In this document: positions 41,368 to 53,275 of the stretch, piece by piece
How the letters are laid out: every line of letters begins with the position of its first letter
Numbering within the stretch: position 1 is the stretch's first letter
Assembly: GCA_033032175.1 (NCBI GenBank)
Contig: CM065323.1
Span: 14,632,001-14,696,000 of the forward strand
Reading direction: 5' to 3'
DNA: 64,000 nucleotides
DNA from: Saturnia japonica
Taxonomy: Eukaryota > Arthropoda > Insecta > Lepidoptera > Saturniidae
The notes under the pieces: generated by a model
What the model was told of the DNA's origin: nothing
Seen by the model: the letters and a program-made list of their open reading frames with translations, nothing else
Databases searched by the model: none
Program-made: the position numbers and the translations under genes

Positions 41368-43355
41368 CTTTATCTCCGTTGGAGCGGGATATATTATCTT
41401 ATTATGGTATATTTTGATCTTAATTCCGATATTATGGAATAAATAACATAACATATTGTAGATTTTGATAAACGAATGTTTCTCAAATGGGTTTCTCATA
41501 TCTGAAATGCCGATGTCGTAAATATTTCCATGAGAAATTATTTCATCCTTGATAGTTCTTAGAGTTTGAAATATTTCCGGATAGGATGCTTCATCAAAGT
41601 GATGTACCTTCATAAATAATAAGTAGTAATTTTTATCACCCTTTTCGATTTTTTGGTATGAGAAAAGTCCCTTTTCAGAATTCAACACGTCGGTTGTCAT
41701 TTCCGAGTCACCCAGGATCTCTTGCATATAAGGGTTAGATTCATCTAAATGTATAGATGTAGGAATTAGAATAGTTTTTGAAGGGCATTTCATAAGATTT
41801 TAGTTATGTTCCTCAATTTCCACGTTGAAAGATCTATCCTTGTTTGAGATGGCCCTTAGAAAGGTCGAGTAGTCATCTAAGGGTATAGCCGATTCCATGC
41901 TTGTAGAAGGTGTGGGAGAGTCGATAACGGGAATCTCGGCGTTCGTTTCCTGGTTAATCGAAGGATTGATTTCAGGTAGATTAGCGCCTTCGTTTTCCAG
42001 CTCCTCTCTAAGTGGGTCAGGTATAGCAAAATCAGGTAGGTCGGGTAAAGGCAAAAACTCATTGTCCATATTCAATGGATTTGAGGGTGATAAATTAAGT
42101 TCATCAGAGTGAAATGATGGAGGTGATATTAAAAGGTCATTAAGATCTGCGTCTAGATGACTTGTGGCAGGTTCCACTGGTGGAGGATTGGATGTAGAAG
42201 GATCTATTTGGTGAACTGGGTTTACAGGGAATCTAGACAAAGCGTCGGCATTGGTGTTGATCTTACCCTTTTTATATTGGATGTCATACTCGAATTCTTC
42301 TGATTTGAGACGCCAGCGCACTAAACGAGACCCTGGATCTTTACAGTTAAACAGCCATTGCAATGGTTTATGGTCTGTTATAATTTTGAAACGGTGTCCT
42401 TATAAGTAAGGTCTGAATGTTTTTGTACCGAAAACGATTGCAAGGCATTCTTTTTCGGTAACGCTGTAGTTGTTCTCTGCCTTATTCAAAGTGCGTGAAG
42501 CGAATGCGATAGGTCGGTCTTGGCCGACAGGACCTTGTGATAATATAGCGGATATCGCGTGATTAAAAGCGTCACACGTCAAAAGAAAGGGCTGCGTAAA
42601 ATCCGGGTAAGCCAGTACCGGGGCAGAGACCAGTTTATTTTTCAAGCTTTCGAATGCAAATTGTTGGTCATTTCGCCACTCAAATATTACATCCTTTTTC
42701 AAAAGAGAAATTAAAGGTTTGGCTAACTTTGCGAATTCGGGTATAAATCTTCTGTAGTATGACACCAGACCCAGGAAGGATTTTATATCCTTTGGAGATT
42801 TAGGAGTCGGGAAGTCGGTCACCGCTTTAATTTTCTCAGGATTGGGTTTGACACCATTTTGACTTATAATGTGTCCTAAGTAGCCCACTTCCTTACGTAA
42901 AAACTCACATTTCTCGGGTTGAAGTTTCAGGTTAAAACTTCGGATTCTCTCAAAAACGGCTCTTAGGTTATTAATTTGCGATAACAGATCATAGGAATAG
43001 ATGACGATGTCATCAAGATAAACAAAGCATCGTGTTCCCTGCAGACCCGAAAGACAGTTATTCATTAGCTTCTGGAAGGTTGATGGTGCATTCTTGAGCC
43101 TGAATGGCATCCTGTTAAACTGATAGTGTCCTTGGGGCACGGAAAAGGCTGTTTTAGGGGCGTCTTCCCGAGAAATGCAAATCTGATGGAAACCATAAGT
43201 GAGGTCTAGAGTTGTGAAGTATCTGCTGTTACCTAATTGATCAAGAATCTCGGAAATTTGTGGGATAGGGTATGTCTCGCCAATGGTAATATCGTTTACT
43301 TTCCGATAATCTATTACAATTCGCCATTAACGTTGGCCCTGTGGCACTGTTTTTT
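41368..43355 (-). pseudogene. gypsy-1 reverse transcriptase, RNase H and integrase leader (copy A)
   Basis: Minus strand. RT: MPQGHYQFNRMPFRLKNAPS, catalytic FVYLDDIVIYS, LGHIISQNGVKPNPEKIKAV and SFLGLVSYYRRFIPEFAK. RNase H: LLTCDAFNHAISAIL, FASRTLNKAENNYSVTEKE, then after a TAA near 42400 FKIITDHKPLQWLF and NADALSRFPVNP. Next come a Pro/Ser-rich spacer, a TAA near 41800, and the pre-integrase region (IIYPAPTEIKKI) that stops at BEL-1. A TAA near 43330 lies before RT motif A. Confidence 0.9.
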
Positions 43356-44327
43356 TTAAACAATCCAGATGGGTGAGCTCCAGGGGGACGATGAAGGTTC
43401 TACAATATTCTGGTTAAGCATTTTGCCAATCTGGGTTTCCACTTCTTTCTTGTGGCATTCCGGGAATCTATACGACTTAGTATGAATGGGAACGTCACTG
43501 TTTGTTTTAATTTGATGTTCAATGGCGGATGTCAATTGGTCATCCGGTAGATGAAATATATCCGAAAATTGAGAGCAAAGTTCTATAAGTGCAGCTTTCT
43601 CTTCCGAGTTCAAGTGATTCATCCGCAATGAGTTTATTACTTCGCCGGTTCGTTTAAATGTTTCCTGGGTGTGTGCATTTATAGGATGTGTAGTGGAATG
43701 TAGAGGTTCGATATTAAGGTTCATATTTGTCTTAACGTTTGCAAAGGTCTCCGAAATATTAGCAATGGTCAGATTAACACGGTTATTGTTTTTGAATTTA
43801 ACAATGCAGTTAGATATCAGTAGGTTATCTGAAAGATATTGATCTGCAATAATACCTTCCTTAAGATTAGTTTCTTGAACTGAGCATTCAATGACGGCTT
43901 CAGTACGAGGTGGAATGACGTAGAAAGGTTCGGAAAAATGTAATTTGATGTCGAGATTTCTTATTTTCAAGATATCATGAGTGTAGTCAATTTTACATCC
44001 AAATTCAGTTAGGAAATTTGTGCCTATAATACCGTCGTATGGTAGATTGATGTCTCTAACGACGTGGAATTTAAAAGATACATATTTACTCTCGGTTAAT
44101 TTTAGTTTGAGCTGAAAATGACCTTCGGTCTGTGTTGGTTCATCACCTGGGTCTATGCCTTTAAGTTTTATCGGTTCTTTAATTAATGTTTGAGTCTTCG
44201 GGATACTAGACTCATTTAATAGACAAATAGCAGAACCCGAGTCCACTAGCAAACTTAATGGGATATCCGAAGTTTGCGGTTCTAGCAATACGTGCGGTAA
44301 CAGTGTTTTTGTAGTATCAATGTTCAC
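43356..44327 (-). pseudogene. gypsy-1 protease and RT entry (copy A)
   Basis: 323-codon open frame. Aspartic protease: SLLVDSGSAICLLNESS (DSG active site) and LPYDGIIGTNFLTEFGCKID. After a linker (IIADQYLSDNLLISNCIV) the RT entry segment reads QIKTNSDVPIHTKSYRFPEC and PSSSPWSSPIWIV. It stops at a TTAA-caused stop, after which RT resumes in another phase. Confidence 0.88.
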
Positions 44328-45697
44328 TTCATAGACTTTTTATTAATTCCCTTGGAAAAGGAAAAGGCTTCTCGATTTCTAATATCCCGAGTGTTTAGTT
44401 TCAATGGTCGGGCACTTATTTGAGGCTGGTTACCCGTGTGGTCCCTATGACTTGAGGATTGGGCGTTTATTCGGGGCTGGTTACCCATGCGGTCCCTGTG
44501 ACTCGAGGATTGGGTGCTTATTTGGGGCTGGTTACCCATGTGGTCCCTATGATTCGAGGATTGGGCGCTTATTCGGGGCTGGTTACCCATGTGGTCCCTA
44601 TGATTAGAAGATTTGGTTAAGGTGTCGTCTTGTGTACGTGGTCTCGAACGACACCGTGTCGAGACTCCTATTCGTTTAAATTATCAATATCAGGGTTGCA
44701 CGATGACATATCCGGCTCATCATAGCCCGCATCATCGGAGGATTCCTTTGTCACAAAGTTCACATGCGGGGATGGTCTGTAGGTGCCTTGATTAGGGCCA
44801 GGGTTTTGTGGTACCCGAAAATGATTATTGTTGAATTCTCTTTTCCTACACACTAATATGTCGTGTCCGGGAATTTTACAATAACGACAATACGAACTAG
44901 ATGATGACCCTTGTTGAGAAAAGGTCGATGTTTGCTGCGATTGAGTCGGACCAGACGGTTTTTGAGAGGGCCTGAAATTATTTTGTCGGAATGGATTATT
45001 CATCTGCGGTTTTGGTCTATTTTCAGGTTGGTTCCTTTTGTACATAGTTTGCTGGATCCTTTCTTCCGAAATGGCGAGATTAATGGCCTCGTTTAGGTTC
45101 TTCGGTGATCTGCACCTAACAATATTAGATATACGGGGTTGCAACCCCATGAGAAAGTGGTGGAGTGCTAGGTCCTCTAATGAGGCAATGCGTCCTGCGA
45201 CCTCCTTTTGTTTTGTATTAGATAATGAAATTTCGGTCTCGAAGAGAAAATTGGCTCACATTCTCTTGTGGGTTTTGCCTGCTCTCTTGTAGGTCGGTGA
45301 GTAAATGAGAGTAGTGTTTCCTCTCGTTGAATTGTGTTTTGAGAAATTCTTTTAACTGTTACCATGTGTTAAAATTCTTAATCGAGCAAGCAACCTCTGC
45401 CTTGCCCTGGAGTTGGCACAATATATACTTAAAAAGGATGGGTTTCTGTGATTCGTTAGCTAATTCATATGCGTTATTGCAGTTTACGAGGAATGAATTT
45501 AGTTTTTCTCTATCGCCGTCATATGGTTTGATAAATTTAAGCAGGGTATTTAAATCCATCTCTACTTTAACGTTAGTGGTAGGAGTGTTTACAGATCTAC
45601 CCTGGGATGCGACGGTGGGCGCTGACTGACTCTCTGTAATGACTGAAGACGGCCCCGGTAGGGTCAAGGTAGGTTTGGTTTCGTCAATTTTTGGCAT
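44324..45697 (-). pseudogene. gypsy-1 gag (copy A)
   Basis: I place the start at the ATG at 45697 (MPKIDETKPTLTLPGPSSVI). The capsid part is KFIKPYDGDREKLNSFLVNC and QLQGKAEVACSIKNFNTW. Its frame is lost near 45360 and again near 45240, and returns at 45150 with RISNIVRCRSPKNLNEAINL. A Gln/Pro/Asn-rich linker precedes one CCHC knuckle CRYCKIPGHDILVCRKREFN. After a TAA near 44668 comes a 17-residue tandem repeat region, then KGINKKSMK overlapping the protease frame. Structural protein of the particle, inactivated. Confidence 0.85.
44405..44607 (-). repeat. 51-bp coding minisatellite in gypsy-1 gag tail (copy A)
   Basis: About four copies of a 51-bp unit encoding a 17-residue repeat of the form NQPRISAQSSNHRDHMG on the minus strand. 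The units differ by a few substitutions. It lies between the gag knuckle and the protease. Confidence 0.9.
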
Positions 45698-45718
45698 CCT
45701 ACGTGGTTTTCTATACAA

Positions 45719-46182
45719 AGTTAGATTTCAAGATAGTACAAATCACTTACGTCAATTAAAATCAAACAGATTAAAAATTCCACAGTACAAATTCATTCGT
45801 CAATACAAAATGTGATACAATGACCAAAGACTTACATTAATACAAAGTACACGGTCGAGACGGAGACTGCGATAAGGCACTGCATTCCGGAGCGATAAGG
45901 AGAGTACCGGATGGCGCACTGGGTTCCAGGAACGGCGAATAGATAATCTCGTGTTGGTGAGATTCAGGATTTTGATTTTATTATATTCACTGCTTTATTA
46001 TTAACTATTATCACTAGCTTAGTATTTCGAATGAAAACACTGGTCACTGAATTTTTTGATTCACTTCGAGGTAATTTATTATATTGTTAATTGAGGTTTC
46101 TGTACAGGTAAATCACTGAGTTTTTAACTTTGCGGGATCCGGAATCGCGGACCGATTAGCGACGGACACTGGGGATTTCCGT
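45719..46182 (-). promoter_or_regulatory. gypsy-1 5' leader with candidate splice donors (copy A)
   Basis: Untranslated stretch between PBS and gag. On the minus strand it contains TTAATGTAAGTCTT (donor GTAAGT at 45835-45830) and TTGACGTAAGTGATT (donor at 45750-45745). With the TTTGCAG acceptor before env, these could make the spliced env RNA known in errantiviruses. Motif-based only. Confidence 0.4.
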
Positions 46183-46200
46183 ATCCCACCGCTGCCACCA
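46183..46200 (-). other. gypsy-1 primer binding site, tRNA-Leu (copy A)
   Basis: The minus strand reads TGGTGGCAGCGGTGGGAT, the exact complement of the last 18 bases of tRNA-Leu (AAG type) with CCA. Four bases separate it from the LTR at 46205. This marks 46205-46448 as the 5' LTR of gypsy-1. Confidence 0.85.
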
Positions 46201-46204
46201 AAAA

Positions 46205-46448
46205 TGTTATACGGGTTTCTTAGGATGCCTTTTTAAAAAAAGAAATAACTTTCACTCGCGGAGAACTTTTATTTGAATTCGAAATTGACTATGGTTCCGC
46301 GGTGGAAGAGATGATCTATAACCAACCGTCTTGTTTGAGAGTAGAAGTCCGACTGACTGTTCTATCGTTGATTAATGAAGCCTAGCGAGGTTCTGCTGAC
46401 ATCGAGTTGTTAAGGCAGCATTAAGGCTTACATGACAGGGGTATAACA
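46205..46448 (-). repeat. gypsy-1 LTR at the junction of the two tandem copies
   Basis: 244 bp, TGTTATAC...GTATAACA. It is both the 5' LTR of gypsy-1 copy A (PBS on its left) and the left edge of copy B, where it is followed by GCACGCAG and BEL-3 gag exactly as at 28321. It differs from 28077-28320 at six sites, five of them between 28108 and 28205. Confidence 0.9.
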
Positions 46449-46857
46449 GCACGCAGTTATTAACAGTGCGTCTTGCAAGATCTCTTCTGTTACTCTTAAG
46501 GGTCGGTGACAAAATTGTTTTAGATGCTATGTCAACATCATTATTATTGTTCACAGTTTTGGTCGAATCATTAAAACTTTCTACCTGGCGTGGTTCATTT
46601 GTGTGCATATGAAACAAATAATGGTTTTTTAATTGACATCTGTTGCAAAATAGGTTTGACTTTGTGCAATTAGAATAAGAATGCTTATTGGAAAAACAGA
46701 CCTTACATAATTTTGCTTTCTCAACAAAGTTACACCTAGCTATGACTGGCACCTTAATAAATTTGAAACATTTAGATAACTCATGGCTCTTATTGCAATA
46801 TAAACAATTTGACTTACTTTGAATTTTATTTGTAGTGGATATATTGGCTGGACTTCT
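46449..46857 (-). pseudogene. BEL-3 gag zinc-knuckle fragment (copy B)
   Basis: The three Cys/His knuckles of 28321-28729 are repeated here with no visible coding change. In this copy the integrase that follows in copy A (27074-28076) is absent; the LTR and then gypsy-1 leader of copy A lie on the left instead. This identifies copy A as the one with original BEL-3 flanks. Confidence 0.75.
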
Positions 46858-47217
46858 CACTCCAATCCAAGCACTAAGTTTAGTACGGTTATCTATTAGG
46901 TGAGAGATAGATTCAAATTCCTTACTAATATCCTGATATCTTACTGACGAAGGTTGTAGCATATTGTGACACTTAGCATCAACTTCCACAATGTGAGTTG
47001 AGCTGCATAAGTGCTTGGTAGTTTCGAATGCGGTTTTTAAATTCTGTATGTGTGGTTTAAAATGAGAGATGTCTACGGGTATCAAAACCTTTAACTCGGC
47101 ACCGCTGGTTTTTAGTATCCCTAAATAATCAAAATATATGCCAGAGCTTGAAGTGATTGGCTGGATGTAAACTTGGTTAGATAGGCCTCGAACCGAACTG
47201 CAAATAACAATTGTAAT
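46858..47217 (-). pseudogene. gypsy-1 env, surface-subunit part (copy B)
   Basis: Same truncated envelope segment as in copy A, in frame with the gag knuckles and cut at NRTKLSAWIG. The target duplication GTAAT of BEL-2 closes it on the right (47213-47217). Confidence 0.6.
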
Positions 47218-47864
47218 TGATTGAGGACCACCGCTGACTTGTTATATTTGTGGACTGTATATTTTAATTAAAAACACAATATGTAAGACACGACTTTCTA
47301 TATTCAGAATATACAAGAATCTGACACACGCCAAAAGTTTCTTTTTATACATAAAATACTTTGTGGCCATTAACATACTGCCGCCCTTATGAATATAATG
47401 AAATTAAAAATAACATTATTATTATACTTAATCACCACCAACTAGTATAAAATTAACGTAAAATCAATGGAATCTTTAACAAATATGTTTCTGTGCGCCT
47501 TAAATCACTTAAGAAATTCTGTTAAATTAGCACAATACTATAGAAATAACAAAACTTGGTAAACATTTCTTAGCTTTTAAATTTATAAAATATGTCCTTT
47601 TTAGTTTTATTTATTTCACCGAAAACATTAATAAATAAAGAACACATTGTTGTCCATACCAGTAGTATAGTCAAACAAAATTAGTAATAATTAATCATGC
47701 ATATAAAATTATAGCATAAATCTTTAACTATATGATATGAAAAATAAAAAGTTAATCTAGTTATACAGCTGCTAGCTGGAACTATCATCACCCTCAAAAG
47801 TAAATTAACTGCTAGGTACACACACCGTACACCATTTAATAATTGTGTTAAAATATACAGAAAA

Positions 47865-48128
47865 TTAGTCTTCAGTGGGTAATACACTTATGCTTTGCAA
47901 TGATCTATTATACAATTTACCATCAGCTGTTCTTAGCTGTAAGGCTCGAACCTTGCTATCATTTCCAGGAAATACATTCACAACTCGTGCCATAGGCCAC
48001 ACCAATAGAGGAGCATTGGGCTCTTTCATAAGTACTAGTGCACCTACTTTGACATTAGGCATCGATTGACACCACTTATTTCTATTCTGCAAGGTATTTC
48101 AATAATACTTATACCAAGCCTTCAAAAC
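47865..48128 (-). pseudogene. BEL-2 integrase C-terminal domain (copy B)
   Basis: Closing domain with VKVGALVLMKEPNAPLLVWP and YNRSLQSISVLPTED, unchanged from copy A. It is followed upstream by the GC-rich insert. Confidence 0.82.
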
Positions 48129-48152
48129 CTTTGTTGCAAATGGATAGTTTGC

Positions 48153-48648
48153 TGCCAAAACCCTAACCTATTTGGGGTAGCAGGAGGGCGTGCAAATAGC
48201 CCTCCTACGGCGGGAGCATATAATGGGGGTTAGAAAGGCGTGTAAATAGCCTTCCTAAGCGGTAAACTAAAGAGACACTAACTAGACTAGAAATAAATAC
48301 ACATAGGCGAGCGGGCGGGCGAATGAACACATTAAAGTAGCAATAAAATGGCAATAAGTTAGAAGAACGTGCACTTACCTGTAGACCTTGCTAGCGACTG
48401 CGGTGCGGGCGTTGGCGATGATAGCGCGTGGGCGGTGAGGGTGTGACGTAGATCACGTAGCTTCTAAGTACTAAATAATGTGTCGCCATCTAGGCAGCTA
48501 GCGGTAAAGCGGTATCGACCGAGAGTTAGAAGCACGCTTTGGAAAACTCGCGGTAATTAGTTACTAACAAATTCCCCAGGTGGCGCAATCCCAATAACTC
48601 ACTACGCATATTATTACTACTCCCGCGCGCAACCACTATTACTTTTGT
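48153..48648. repeat. GC-rich insert with twin hairpins (copy B)
   Basis: Same insert as 30025-30520. The hairpins are at 48182-48206 and 48232-48256; the loop of the first differs by one base from copy A, and the stem is intact. Confidence 0.5.
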
Positions 48649-49295
48649 TTTGAGAAATATTTACTTCAGGATACATAGTTAGAGCTGTGCCTATAAGAAA
48701 ATGTCCTGGAGTCAGGTAACAGTAATCATTGATATTCTCAGAGAGAGGTAGAATAGGACGTGAATTAAGCACGGCCTCTATCTGGCATAAGACCGTATTT
48801 AGTTGCTCATAAGTAAGTGCTGCATCTAATACAATTCGTTTTAAATGGAACTTCATACTCTTTACAGCCGCTTCTGCAAGCCCTGCAAAAACCGGTGCAT
48901 AACTAGGCGTAAAATGAAATTTAATACCTTCCTTAGCGGAATAAGCTTGCACAAGTGTCTGGTGATCAGCAGAAGTATTAAGTTTGTATAGTTCAGCTAG
49001 CTGGTTCCTTGCCCCACGAAAAAAAAGAACCGTTGTCGCAAAAAACGTCGCTGGGCAAGCCACGCCTACTTATAAACCTTTTAAAAGATGCTAGAAATGC
49101 ATCAGTTGAGAGATCGGAAGTCAACTCTAAGTGAATTGCCTTCGTGACAAAACATACGTAAATGCATATATAACCTTTACTGATTATAGACCTTCTTATA
49201 CGCGAATTTTTGACTCTGACTGGCCCAGCGAAGTCTATGCCCACTTTTTGGAATGGTCTACTTAACGTCACTCGGTGTTGAGGCAAGGATCCCAT
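48617..49295 (-). pseudogene. BEL-2 integrase catalytic core (copy B)
   Basis: The core is split into two overlapping phases by one added A near 49020-49026. The upstream piece ends after SDVFCDNGSFF; the downstream piece begins at RGARNQLAELYKLN. The D-D-E residues are all still encoded. A C-to-T change gives SENIN in place of SEDIN. Confidence 0.88.
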
Positions 49296-49415
49296 TAGCT
49301 GCTTCGCTGCACCAGCTTGGCCCAGCGAAGTCTATGCTCACTTTTTGGAATGGTCTACTTAACGTCACTCGGTGTTGAGGCAAGGATCCCATTAGCTGCT
49401 TCGCTGCACCAGCTT
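49222..49415. repeat. 97-bp tandem duplication in BEL-2 pol (copy B)
   Basis: Same duplication as 31093-31286, so it predates the 18-kb duplication. Confidence 0.93.
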
Positions 49416-49866
49416 TCAGCCTAAAACAAACCAAGCATTTATGAGTAACCTTTTTGACCTGTCGCATTCCATTAATTAACCAATACTTTTGATTTAAGCT
49501 AGCTAGGAGTGACCTGGGTCCGGCATGTAACAAACTTATATGCTCTCCCTGTATTATAAGTTCAGTTATTCGTGATTTTCGAGCAAGAATGATAGGATGT
49601 TTTTGCGCAAGCGGTATATCTGAGTTATGCAAACGACCTCTTACTCTGATCAAACCATCCTTGTCTAAGAATGGATATAAACTTTTTAATTCCCCTCGCA
49701 GGCTTTTACCCTTTGTCAATGAGTCTAGTTCATCACAAAAATGTATAGATTGCTCATGCTTTATAATAATATCTTTTAAGTTATGAGAAAACCTTAGGAT
49801 GTAAGCAATCGCCCTAGTCATTTTCCCGATATCAGAATACATATTTAATATTGAAAAAAAAATCAT
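49416..49866 (-). pseudogene. BEL-2 integrase zinc finger and linker (copy B)
   Basis: Unchanged from copy A. HAGPRSLLASLNQKYWLI and the CLVCF cysteine pair are visible. Confidence 0.85.
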
Positions 49867-51478
49867 TTTGTATACCTGTGGCCAGAACTACTCTAGCAGG
49901 CTGAGCGAGCATGGATTTTTCCTTCATTTCAGGTAAACTATCACGTAAAACTAACCCTTCAGTGTCAAAGCTGTACTCCGATTGCAGAAACTTCGGTCCC
50001 TCCCACCAGAGTACACAGTTCGGAAGTTCCTGAGGACTGATACCTCTGCTAATTAAATCAGCGGGGTTTTTCGCGGATGGTACATAGAGCCAGCGCCACC
50101 TATTAGTTTTCTGGTGAATAACTCTCACTCTGTTCGCTACATAAGCTTGTAGTTTAGTTATTTCAGTATTAATCCAAGCTAAAATTATTTTTGAGTCCGT
50201 GAATAAGTATACATCGGCAATCTTAATATTTCTGTCTAAAGTATCATAAACTCGCTCCATTAAAATAGACAAAAGCAATGAAGCATTAAGCTCCAGCCTT
50301 GGAATCGTTAACGGATTTACACGCGGGTTTACTCGTGACTTCGAGCAAAGTAGTGATAATTTAGCTTTACCCGCTATATCAACCACGCGAAGATATATAC
50401 AGCATCCGTATCCCGTGGTACTGGATGCGTCAGCGAAGCCTATCAGCTGCAGTGCTGCTGCACTTTTAGTTGGGATGTGCCGCTGTAGATTAATAGACTG
50501 CATAGCAGTTAAACTCTTAGCAAATTGCAGCCACTCATCAGCTATGTTACTTGGCATGCGTTCGTCCCAGCCAATTTTAAGTGACCAAATTTTTTGAATA
50601 ATACCATTAGCCTTAATTATAATTGGAGTAGCAAAACCTATAGGATCATAGATCTTTGCTATATAGCTAAGAACTTTTCTTTTAGTTACAATATTTCCAT
50701 TGTAAGGCTCTGGGCTGCTTATAGTAAAACAGTCCAATTTTATATTAAGTGTCAGCCCCAAAGCTTTCATATTATAGCTACCCTTTTGAAGCTCAAGCAC
50801 ACTAAACTGCTGCTCAGCCTCTGGCACATCAGATATAACAGAAAGCGTGTTAGAAGCCCACTTATGCAAATGAAAACCACCATAACCTAACATTTCACTT
50901 AGCTGTCGTTTAGCTTCAAGCAAATTGCGCATACTTGAACAAGAATATAGTATGTCATCGACATAGGTACAATTCTTAATTATATATGATGCTAATGGCA
51001 TATCATGCTCATGCCTTTGAGCAAGCTCAAATAAGCAGCGCGTTGCCAAATAACTTGAAGACTTCACACCATAAGTGACAGTATCAAGGCATATACACTT
51101 TATAGCCTGATTAGGGTTGTCGCGCCACAAAATGTTCTGGAGTGAAGTATGCTCTGGGTTTACTAATATATTACGGAACATTTTCTTAATATCTGAACTG
51201 AAAATGAATTTCCCAAATCTAAATAATAAAATAATAGCAAATATATCTTTTTGTACCCTAGGCCCATTCAATAAAATATTATTCAATGAGATTTTTTTAC
51301 TTGTTTTCATTGAAGCATCATACACTACCCTAGTACGTGTGCTTTTGCTTTGCTCGTTTATGACCACATGATGTGGCATAAAATAGACAGGGTCTTTATT
51401 TAAATTATAAGAACAAATATCAACATAGTGCCCATGTCCAAGCCCTATGTATTCATCTATAAACTTTTTATAGTCCAT
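49832..51478 (-). pseudogene. BEL-2 reverse transcriptase (N-truncated) and RNase H (copy B)
   Basis: 548-codon frame with the same sequence as copy A, including YVDD and the RNase H motifs GFADASS and FTDSKIILAWI. It remains open in both copies. Confidence 0.9.
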
Positions 51479-51677
51479 ATATAAATTTATATTGCTTTGT
51501 ATCCGGCTCGAAGGACCAATGATTGAGGACCACCGCTGACTTGTTATATTTGTGGATTGTATATTTTAATTAAAAACACAATATATAAGACACGACTTTC
51601 TATATTCAGAATATACAAGAATCTGACACACGCCAAAAGTTTCTTTTTATACATAAAATACTTTGTGGCCATTAACA

Positions 51678-51739
51678 GTAATTACAATATAAATGATAAT
51701 CTGGACGTAAACCAATCTACACTATTTTATTTCTACATT
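51678..51739 (-). pseudogene. gypsy-1 env signal-peptide remnant (copy B)
   Basis: Equivalent of 33549-33610. The hydrophobic leader is split from env by BEL-2. Confidence 0.5.
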
Positions 51740-51832
51740 TATCCTATGAACCTAATGCAATATTTTATAATTTTACTGGATATAACGTGAATAACTTGCT
51801 ATCTTCCTAAATCTACATAAAGTTAGTTTTAT

Positions 51833-52869
51833 TTACAGGGTTGTCTCGACATCGGCTGGTTTAACCTGATCAAAATGGTGAGTAATGTGGCGACGATTGA
51901 TCAATAAAGTAAGTGTGTTATTACCGTTTATTTTTATAACCTTGTAGGGTCCCTTCCAAAGAGGGCAGAGTGCTTTCCGCAGTCTCAGATGTTTTTTTAG
52001 GTAGACGTAGTCGCCAGTTTTATACTTAATTGGTCGAGTATGGGTGTCATAATATGTCCTTGAGCATTCTTTGGATTTCCTGATGAAATCTAAGGCTTTC
52101 TCTCTTGAATACTTCAATCGGTTTTGAAGCATGCGTACATAATCGGGGTATGTGGTACCAGGAGTTTCATCGAAAATAGAGTTAGGGATGGTCGGCTCTG
52201 TACTGAACATCAGCTCATATGGGGTATAGTGTGTAGTAGAATGTACTGATGTGTTGTATGCGAGCATTGCGGTATATACATATCGAGGCCAATTTGTTTG
52301 TTCTTTATTTACATAGGATTTCAAATATTACTTGAGGGTGGAGTGACTGCGCTCTAGAGTGCCCTGGGTTTGCGGGTGATACGGAGAAGACCATAGATTT
52401 TTAATCTTGAGAAATTCGCAGGTTTTCCTGAAGAGATCTGATGTAAAATTGGTACCTTGGTCGGTGAGTATCATTTTGGGTATGCCGAAAATGGATATAT
52501 AATGAAGTAGGCAGTCTCTTGTCTCTTCAGCGGTTGTACTACGAATAGGACACGCGATGGAAAATTTCGTAAGATCGTCTTGGAGGGTTAAAATAAATTT
52601 TAGTTTTGCCGGGCCGGCTTCAGGCAAAGGGCCAACTATATCTAAAGATATTCGTTGATTTGGTTCAGTAGAGGTTGCTAGTTATCTGCATGGGAGACCG
52701 ATTCATTTTTCTCAGCGCTTTATTTTCTTGACAACTTTACATTGTTTGACGTAAATTCGATGTCACTCCGCATTCCCTTCCAATAAAATGTTTCCTTGAT
52801 TCTGTTATACATTCGAGCTGAGCCTAAGTGGCCAGCAGTGGGAATATCATGATTATCGGACAAGATTTT
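51833..52869 (-). pseudogene. gypsy-1 integrase (copy B)
   Basis: Same disrupted integrase as copy A. One substitution (AEETRDCLL against AEETSDCLL) in the core. The catalytic D, D and E are encoded, but frameshift, stop and BEL-1 remain. Confidence 0.88.
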
Positions 52870-53275
52870 TGTTAAGGCTAAAAGGCGCTTACGAGAATCA
52901 TATGCACAATGATACAACACCTATCCTTTTTCCTCGTATCTGTCTATCCTTGTCTACCCCCTACCTTTTCGCCGACGTCAGTTCGCCTTTAAAATTGCAA
53001 CGGCAAACACAGAGTGACTGCGGTATTTAATTAAAATAAACATTACTTCAAAAAACTTGAATAAATTATCGTGCATGGTGCGTGGTGACACAGAAGTGAA
53101 CACAAGAGGAGGTCTCCAAAGTGCGTAAAAGCTGTTGTTCGGTGAGTCCCTTTTTTCTCCATTCTATAAATTCCAGTATTCCGTGTCATTGTGCATATAT
53201 TGTAATCGACCAGGGAAATTGCCCCCAACCAACAATCCGGCTAGTTTTATGAAAGAAAACGAACCAGCGCTTACA
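52870..53275 (+). repeat. BEL-1 5' LTR (copy B)
   Basis: 406 bp, one T longer than the copy A 5' LTR in the CCCTTTTTT run. Confidence 0.9.

Larger units (their letters stand above)
47218..51677 (-). mobile_element. BEL/Pao retrotransposon 'BEL-2' (copy B)
   Basis: LTRs 47218-47375 and 51520-51677, tRNA-Tyr PBS at 51501-51518, target duplication GTAAT. Same 5' deletion as copy A. One extra A in the A-run near 49025 breaks the integrase core frame here, and the first hairpin loop of the GC-rich insert reads GTGCAAATA. Confidence 0.92.

Noticed and set aside
40923..41446. Small frames within the BEL-1 LTRs
   Set aside because: Repeat in each LTR, no coding resemblance; LTR sequence is regulatory.
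44404..44607. 67-codon plus-strand Gly/Tyr/Pro/Cys repeat frame
   Set aside because: Antisense of the gag minisatellite, where the minus strand carries the retroelement gag phase.
44405..44607. Regularly spaced repeats as a CRISPR array
   Set aside because: The units are contiguous, coding and in a eukaryotic retroelement; no spacers.
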